NCBI GenBank assembly: GCA_028678885.1 | Contig: JAJRCP010000198.1 | Span: forward strand, 1 to 6,819 | Source of the DNA: Methanomicrobiales archaeon | Lineage (GTDB): Archaea; Halobacteriota; Methanomicrobia; Methanomicrobiales; JACTUA01 | Direction: 5' to 3' | DNA: 6,819 nucleotides | In this document: in pieces, positions 5,990 through 6,819 of the stretch | Layout of the letters: each line of letters begins with the position of its first letter | How positions within the stretch are numbered: the first letter of the stretch is position 1 | Made by a program: the position numbers and the translations under genes | Notes under the pieces: model-generated | What the model saw: only the letters and a program-made list of their open reading frames with translations | Databases searched by the model: none | Told to the model about the DNA's origin: nothing

Positions 5990-6819
5990 ATAGCACCATT
6001 CTCGCGAGATCACGGATCCCGGGTGCGAGCCCGAGTACAATCATACATAGGACAATGATAAACCAGAGCTCTCTGTTCCCTTCCTTTTTATACTGTTCCA
6101 GAATATAAACGGCGGGGATAATAACCGCAAGTTTAAGCAGAAACATGGAGAATGCGGTTCCCGTGAGGGTGATCAAGGTGGAACCTACCACGTGGACTTC
6201 AGTGTAGGGGATGGCATGAAGGTCAATCCCGTAGCTCGTAGCACTCGCATCGAGCATATGTCCAAAGATCAAAAATTTATACAGTGAATAGGAGACAAAC
6301 CTCCAGCCAGCGATATAGTGGAGACCTAGCCATAGGGCAAGAGAGGTCGATCCCGCGAGCCCAAGGATGATCGCGAGTTCGGTAATTCCCAGGGTCGCAG
6401 AGGTAACACCGACATAGACAAGCACCCCCCCGCAGAGAATCGCCGCAGCCATTCCTAGGCTCCCGTAGAGGACGGAATAATTCCTGATTACTCCCTTCCT
6501 CTCGAGAGTGGTGGAGAAGAGGAGGGCGCTGATGGTCAGAAGAAAGACCACAAAGAAGATCAGGGGAGTCACCAAGAGGAAACGGAGATCGGACGTAATA
6601 ATTCCGGTATCCTCCACCACCCGGAGGAGACCCCCGAACAGGACAAACGGCAGGGTGGAAACGACCAATTTCTCATCAATAGAGATTCCCGCCCGTTTCA
6701 GGGAACGGTAGACAATATACACGGATACAATGAGGATGCATGCATAGGTCAGAGTATCCACGAGGGTATAGGCTTCGCCATATCGGATGGGGTCGATATA
6801 ATACCGATAGATAAAATCC
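5982..6819 (-). CDS. DUF63 family integral membrane protein (5' partial)
   Basis: A multi-pass membrane protein of the mainly archaeal DUF63 family; biochemical role unknown. The frame stays open to the right edge. The GTG at 6761 could be read as a start, but the 19 codons before it encode FIYRYYIDPIRYGEAYTLV, a family-like N-terminus, so the true start lies outside the window and only a few residues are missing. In the 278 residues seen there are about seven or eight hydrophobic segments. Conserved-looking charged or polar patches lie among them: FGGLLRVVEDTG (61-72, with R66, E69, D70), FGHMLDASATS (185-195, with H187 and D190), YTEVHVVG (205-212, with E207 and H209), and LGLAPGIRDLAR (262-273). 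Such residues in a membrane protein suggest a buried polar or metal site, but that is inference. It overlaps the SpoIIM-like gene by 8 bases and is the first visible gene of the operon. Confidence 0.85.
   Translation of the reverse strand, partial: DFIYRYYIDPIRYGEAYTLVDTLTYACILIVSVYIVYRSLKRAGISIDEKLVVSTLPFVLFGGLLRVVEDTGIITSDLRFLLVTPLIFFVVFLLTISALLFSTTLERKGVIRNYSVLYGSLGMAAAILCGGVLVYVGVTSATLGITELAIILGLAGSTSLALWLGLHYIAGWRFVSYSLYKFLIFGHMLDASATSYGIDLHAIPYTEVHVVGSTLITLTGTAFSMFLLKLAVIIPAVYILEQYKKEGNRELWFIIVLCMIVLGLAPGIRDLARMVLYV

Noticed and set aside
5607..5993. Plus-strand ORFs opposite the SpoIIM-like gene (also 5576-5929)
   Set aside because: They are rich in Arg, Pro and Lys as expected for antisense of membrane-protein codons, and the minus-strand frame has clear family motifs.
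5990..6040. TTG at 6040 as start of the SpoIIM-like gene
   Set aside because: It would add 17 polar residues with no Shine-Dalgarno support and a 59-base overlap; ATG 5989 has a GGTG element and gives a normal family N-terminus.

Overview
The window looks like chromosomal DNA of a euryarchaeal, probably methanogenic, archaeon (my guess is Methanomicrobia/Methanomicrobiales; this is inference from gene content, not from a marker gene). The signs are an archaeal-type prolyl-tRNA synthetase with a C-terminal Cys4 zinc domain, a DUF63 membrane protein (a mainly archaeal family), an archaeal SpoIIM-like membrane protein, a two-subunit 2-oxoacid:ferredoxin oxidoreductase, TATA-like promoter boxes, T-rich terminators, and Shine-Dalgarno sites ending in GGTG(A).

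Left part, plus strand (1-2824). The window opens inside a fused gamma-alpha 2-oxoacid:ferredoxin oxidoreductase gene, whose start lies off the left edge. It is joined by an ATGA overlap and a strong Shine-Dalgarno site to the beta-subunit gene. After a T-tract and a TATA-like box comes a ferritin gene with a complete ferroxidase centre, followed by two T-tracts.

Middle (2825-3977). An AT-rich spacer carries a probable promoter and a leader hairpin. It is followed by a 149-residue protein of unknown function with two Cys4 zinc-ribbon sites. Then comes a 426-base gap between convergent genes. I find no credible ORF in it, but it holds at least six inverted repeats, including a nested 7+6 bp stem, and a TATA-like box just ahead of a long imperfect hairpin.

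Right part, minus strand (6819 down to 3978). A tight three-gene run is read leftward: a DUF63 membrane protein (start off the right edge), a SpoIIM-family membrane protein overlapping it by 8 bases, and proS overlapping that by one base (TGATG). The overlaps suggest one mRNA with coupled translation, so two uncharacterised membrane proteins are expressed with a housekeeping tRNA synthetase.

Functionally, the left genes link ferredoxin-dependent carbon metabolism (thiamine diphosphate plus one 4Fe-4S cluster) and iron storage; the right genes link translation and membrane proteins. I found no mobile element, CRISPR array, rRNA or tRNA. Most of the window is ordinary chromosomal content. The least explained parts are the convergent gap, the double zinc-ribbon protein and the membrane-protein/proS operon.
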